Assembly (NCBI RefSeq): GCF_045223415.1
Contig: NZ_JBEQZJ010000007.1
Coordinates: forward strand, 1-64,000
Source of the DNA: Hoskinsella mucinilytica
GTDB lineage: Bacteria; Bacillota_I; Bacilli_A; Erysipelotrichales; Erysipelotrichaceae
DNA length: 64,000 nucleotides
Direction of reading: 5' to 3'
Shown here: positions 63,301-64,000 of the stretch, in pieces
Layout: the number at the start of each line of letters is the position of its first letter
Numbering within the stretch: the first letter of the stretch is position 1
The notes under the pieces: model-generated
Database searches by the model: none
The model's input: only the letters and a program-made list of their open reading frames with translations
What the model was told of the DNA's origin: nothing
Made by a program: the position numbers and the translations under genes

Positions 63301-63513
63301 GATCAAATTGCTAATGCAATTGATACATTGCTTGATGCTCGAGCAAATCTAAAAGAAGTTGAGAAACCTTCTGATCAACCAAATAAGGATGAAATGAAAA
63401 AGCCTGATACCGGTGATCACACAAATACTGGTATATTATTTGGTGGTATGATGTTAAGTGGAGCTGCTATTGCTTTGCTTATGAAGAAAAGAAGAGATAG
63501 CAAAGCATCATAA
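57322..63513 (+). CDS. giant wall-anchored GH36-like alpha-galactosidase/GalNAcase (copy 2)
   Basis: This 2063-aa paralogue of the protein at 10175 has the same domain order: signal peptide (1-~38), two F5/8-type modules (about 115-278 and 293-457), a GH-D catalytic module (457-1120) with VVDDGWNN, nucleophile D840 in DYWKWDG and acid/base D915 (or D918) in WVQDSGDTG, an Ig-like domain (1127-1213), LamG-like (1220-1393), CBM32 (1412-1553), FIVAR repeats (1557-2013) and the anchor KPDTGDHTN + hydrophobic span + KKRR. Its ribosome-binding site is AGGAGG. The leader holds the switch in the terminating orientation. Likely substrate is alpha-linked Gal or GalNAc on host glycans; differences from copy 1 are mostly in the binding modules. 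Confidence 0.82.
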   Translation: MKKKHAVNAPKKVMTLTVAATMALSSTSPFLFRTIKAATSTYAKVEGNKVVIGNDYMTRTLSIADGKVKTVSIDNKRANKEFTPADGSEDFQINTIDNGEKDDTPKEEIIAPTKALNREGWNAKAYDSAGNEKDASNLLDGNKDSILDFFDGVTGGTYFDLILDLGEAKTFQSLGYDKRPGYGAEGYGMNGTIKGYELYVSDNGTDWNMAGSGEFSDTVDYHIRNEDGLYYVGDTVYANFDKAYTTQYVKVRVLSTYSGSASPDDFSFTGSEINLFEDKKTSSFDEKLPTAEIDPTTWKATLDGKDASKIIDGDRGTVVSSKQNKDMIIDLGSEQKVSSFSYQKRQGYPESAYGKNGTTGKYTLYVSDDGTNWAPAGSGEFSEKDYNLHEVIVPKGETWSGDGKTYPEGTKLYNVGDLVYGNFDKEYTTRYVKFVSNTDIYGFDEFNCAEFHLYSDAYQKAQNQDKPTTSDLIKSSDFTLSEDGVKIEDTQVPHKSHETSTGKKVTFDYEPIKVNDVEWDVTYVIVMGDDDHYMRSYIELTADDHEKAQIDYIDMDHFVLDEEDEGIWSHPDLKDVSSMWIKPNELMLGQPIYVDGLFMGSEFPAADTDVVDDKTQIRYYSGKTFEKLYEDGQLSNDGKFVSWQNVIGAAKGTSQAMVQTDFYEYIEDIATPTDFRKQYNSWYDNMMSITDESIASSFLGAEAGLNAQGVEPLDSYVVDDGWNNYYDGNYTGPSADAGSGTPNQTGFWEFNNKFPNELYTSSALSSKLQSTFGVWVGPQGGYNFFNTFAQYLESMGTGYVQSNSALGKVVCTGSHKYQKNFTDRFVDYQQRFNIDYWKWDGFASRPCNDASHDHMTGGTNDMYFTSDMWEGWTNVFEAVRAARADEGKGLWINATCYINLSPWLLQWVNTIWVQDSGDTGVLGTGKTHERKIYYRDNVYFNLYKRNQVQFPLKNIYNHDPIFGVSDQDKGNPDTEEWRDYLFANAARGTAFWELYFSPSMFKEAHWQVTADVLDFAENNFNTLKNAKLFGDRPSENGAGDGVYGYSAWDGNHGVVSFVNSTDQEMTYELTLNGEVGVPSTMAHAAELQVLPYQGTPTGKSVSYGDTITVTLAPHEVRMMQYGNIDTSAPVVTNVKNTGNKTIRVSFDKRVNDDASFTIEGNKITSAVLMDDYRTYELTTEKELGTKDVEIKSEGLKSTAGTSLNGNIALRTYEDGTIVSVAGDKLDPITGNYTMDVNGTKKISDIGIKGTGEFGISFNIKTTDTDKTLLTQGNDIKVSIDKDGYLVANIGSQSLTSKETVTTVIEKAHGLFNTDAYVETSTEDLLEGNIADGELHSIVITREANGVLKLYENGMLRTSAYDDGKKDDIKDANVVLGSNNLKAVLGNVEMINQTISYDVAQANANAIVTGDESRALNRDGWTATACSEMPEGNGDSNAAAAIDGNMGTWWHSNYNGKDDHDGSNHYIAIDFGKEETFSSFELTGRAGSNGDVSKYHLYAMQNGEWVKIVDNGEFDTSSAVNTVSFDEITATGVKLEYIESVGGFAAAKEINVLSKASPINHDAVVKAASNEEKAEESNYSKTSYKAYLQAFNKLMDLVEATKDTDTTNFVLQDILDDLASAKASLVDVTSLRTAINNLKEELKKTDIYSANSITEAKKLIARVEVLLDDGSKDTIEQAVVELNEFKLTVKGDVTSLKALIADWESKNPSDYTEKTWNDFNAVLEEAKKVANDENVTDAMIEAAISSINDSKDTLAMIKPIEDAIKAYEAKLSDNTYTPASITAAKEAFNQLAIEDVKKNGTKEEVASIVDEIQNISFTKKANKDALHDAIAEAQKNVDSENYTEASREELAKAIKALDAIVKDENATQKDVDQAVKELHKVTLIDITALKEEMQKFKTKMGTNALIPNNQKDADALYQQANALQKDGTKETIQTCIDAMKSFKFEYQSDKSVLESAINTKPSLDKEAYTTDSWNAYQKALENANKIYKDENATSDQIANAIDTLLDARANLKEVEKPSDQPNKDEMKKPDTGDHTNTGILFGGMMLSGAAIALLMKKRRDSKAS

Positions 63514-63531
63514 AAGAAACTAAAATGAAAG

Positions 63532-63569
63532 AAAGCGAAGATATCGTATGTAATATCTTTGCTTTTTTT
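63532..63569 (+). terminator. terminator after the second GH36-like gene
   Basis: AAAGCGAAGATAT pairs with ATATCTTTGCTTT (one G-U pair), followed by a T run. Confidence 0.88.
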
Positions 63570-63906
63570 CGTATGTTCATATTTTATTGTCACAATCATT
63601 TCCCTCTCAGGCCATCCAGCTTTTCATATGTGATAATTTGTCACAAAGATATCATAATATTTTTTGAAATAAGTATTTTTGTTGTGAGTATGTTGTTGTT
63701 AAACGTTTACAATATAACTAAAGATGGGAATGTAAATAAATATACATGTTCCAAAGGAGGGGATCTTACATTCATAATATAAATATCATAAAAAAATAAT
63801 CATATGGTCATAAGCACTTCGTGTTATATGGTCTAGTAGAGGTATCATGTATTCACACATGGTAAACCCTAATTGTAATCTTGATAGAGAGAAGGAGAGA
63901 AAAGAA
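63570..63906 (+). other. leader region of the last gene
   Basis: This 337-nt stretch has no convincing gene. It holds the palindrome-like GTTAAACGTTTAC at 63698-63710, which agrees with the CcpA cre consensus at about 12 of 14 positions. It also holds a bulged hairpin around 63813-63835 and a ribosome-binding site AGAAGGAGAG at 63891-63900. The promoter and the switch segment seen at 2216 and 56924 are not present here. Confidence 0.35.
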
Positions 63907-64000
63907 ATGTTAAAAAATTTATTGAAAAAGGCAAGCGCACTTGTTCTTACCGTAATGGTGTCATTATCGCTTATGCCCATAACCAATGTATTTGCATCTG
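63907..64000 (+). CDS. start of a secreted protein (cut by window edge)
   Basis: ATG 63907 follows AGAAGGAGAG. The 31 visible codons encode a signal peptide: a basic start (MLKNLLKKASAL), a hydrophobic core (VLTVMVSLSLMPI) and a likely cleavage site after NVFAS. It is probably another large surface protein by analogy with the genes before it, but nothing of the mature part is seen. Confidence 0.75.
   Translation, partial: MLKNLLKKASALVLTVMVSLSLMPITNVFAS

Noticed and set aside
63698..63710. CcpA cre site GTTAAACGTTTAC
   Set aside because: It differs from the consensus at two conserved end positions, and the promoter of the last gene is not clear. It is kept only as a remark in the leader entry.

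Overview
The window is AT-rich, with Gram-positive ribosome-binding sites, many U-tailed terminators, several PTS sugar systems, sortase-type surface anchors and a sporulation-like protein. This suggests a low-GC gut Firmicute, most plausibly Erysipelotrichia. That placement is inferred from gene content, not from a marker gene.

Left end (1-2100): the tail of an Rpn-like gene, a possible small membrane ORF and an IS200/IS605 element. Its tnpA is frameshifted, but tnpB keeps its RuvC residues. Next (2200-16600) come a promoter and a ~127-bp segment bounded by short inverted repeats, a thioredoxin-fold lipoprotein, and two giant wall-anchored glycosidases: a GH31 alpha-GalNAcase-type protein and a GH36-like protein. 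A second GH36-like giant (57322-63513) and the start of another secreted protein (63907 onward) close the window. The leader of the second GH36-like gene carries the same promoter block and the same segment in the opposite orientation. In that orientation a U-tailed terminator faces the gene. I read the two loci as a pair of invertible-terminator switches.

Sugar-regulon region (16700-28900): a PRD-type activator with an RDD membrane protein, a Lac/cellobiose-type PTS (IIA, IIB, IIC), a GrdB-like protein, a MupG/DUF871 protein, a glycosylasparaginase, an M20 peptidase and a CutC-family protein. Five transcripts carry the palindrome TTTCCTA-N4/5-TAGGAAA (one site is degenerate) 31-32 nt upstream of a TATAAT box. 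This defines a local regulon, probably for an amino-sugar glycoside or glyco-asparagine. An M23-type wall hydrolase lies between the PTS and MupG blocks.

Middle (28900-45300): a two-gene unit of unknown function; a beta-glucoside operon (RAT/terminator, LicT-type antiterminator, EIIBC, GH1); a Cys/Asn-rich small protein; a GH13 glucosidase leading into a MoxR-DUF58-transglutaminase cluster; a hot-dog thioesterase; a CotJC-like protein; an acidic membrane protein; deoC; a Cys-rich protein; and a CNNM/CorC-type transporter.

Right-centre (45300-57000): small HTH regulators around a secreted protein, tRNA-Asn, an ArsR regulator with a palindromic operator, and a cobalamin riboswitch. The riboswitch controls a toroid protein, a DUF4430 protein and an ECF transporter, so it looks like a two-chain counterpart of animal intrinsic factor beside a vitamin importer. 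Last is a GntR(YtrA)-ABC operon whose permease is broken by one in-frame TGA. Overall the window reads as host-glycan foraging plus vitamin capture, with probable phase variation of surface enzymes.
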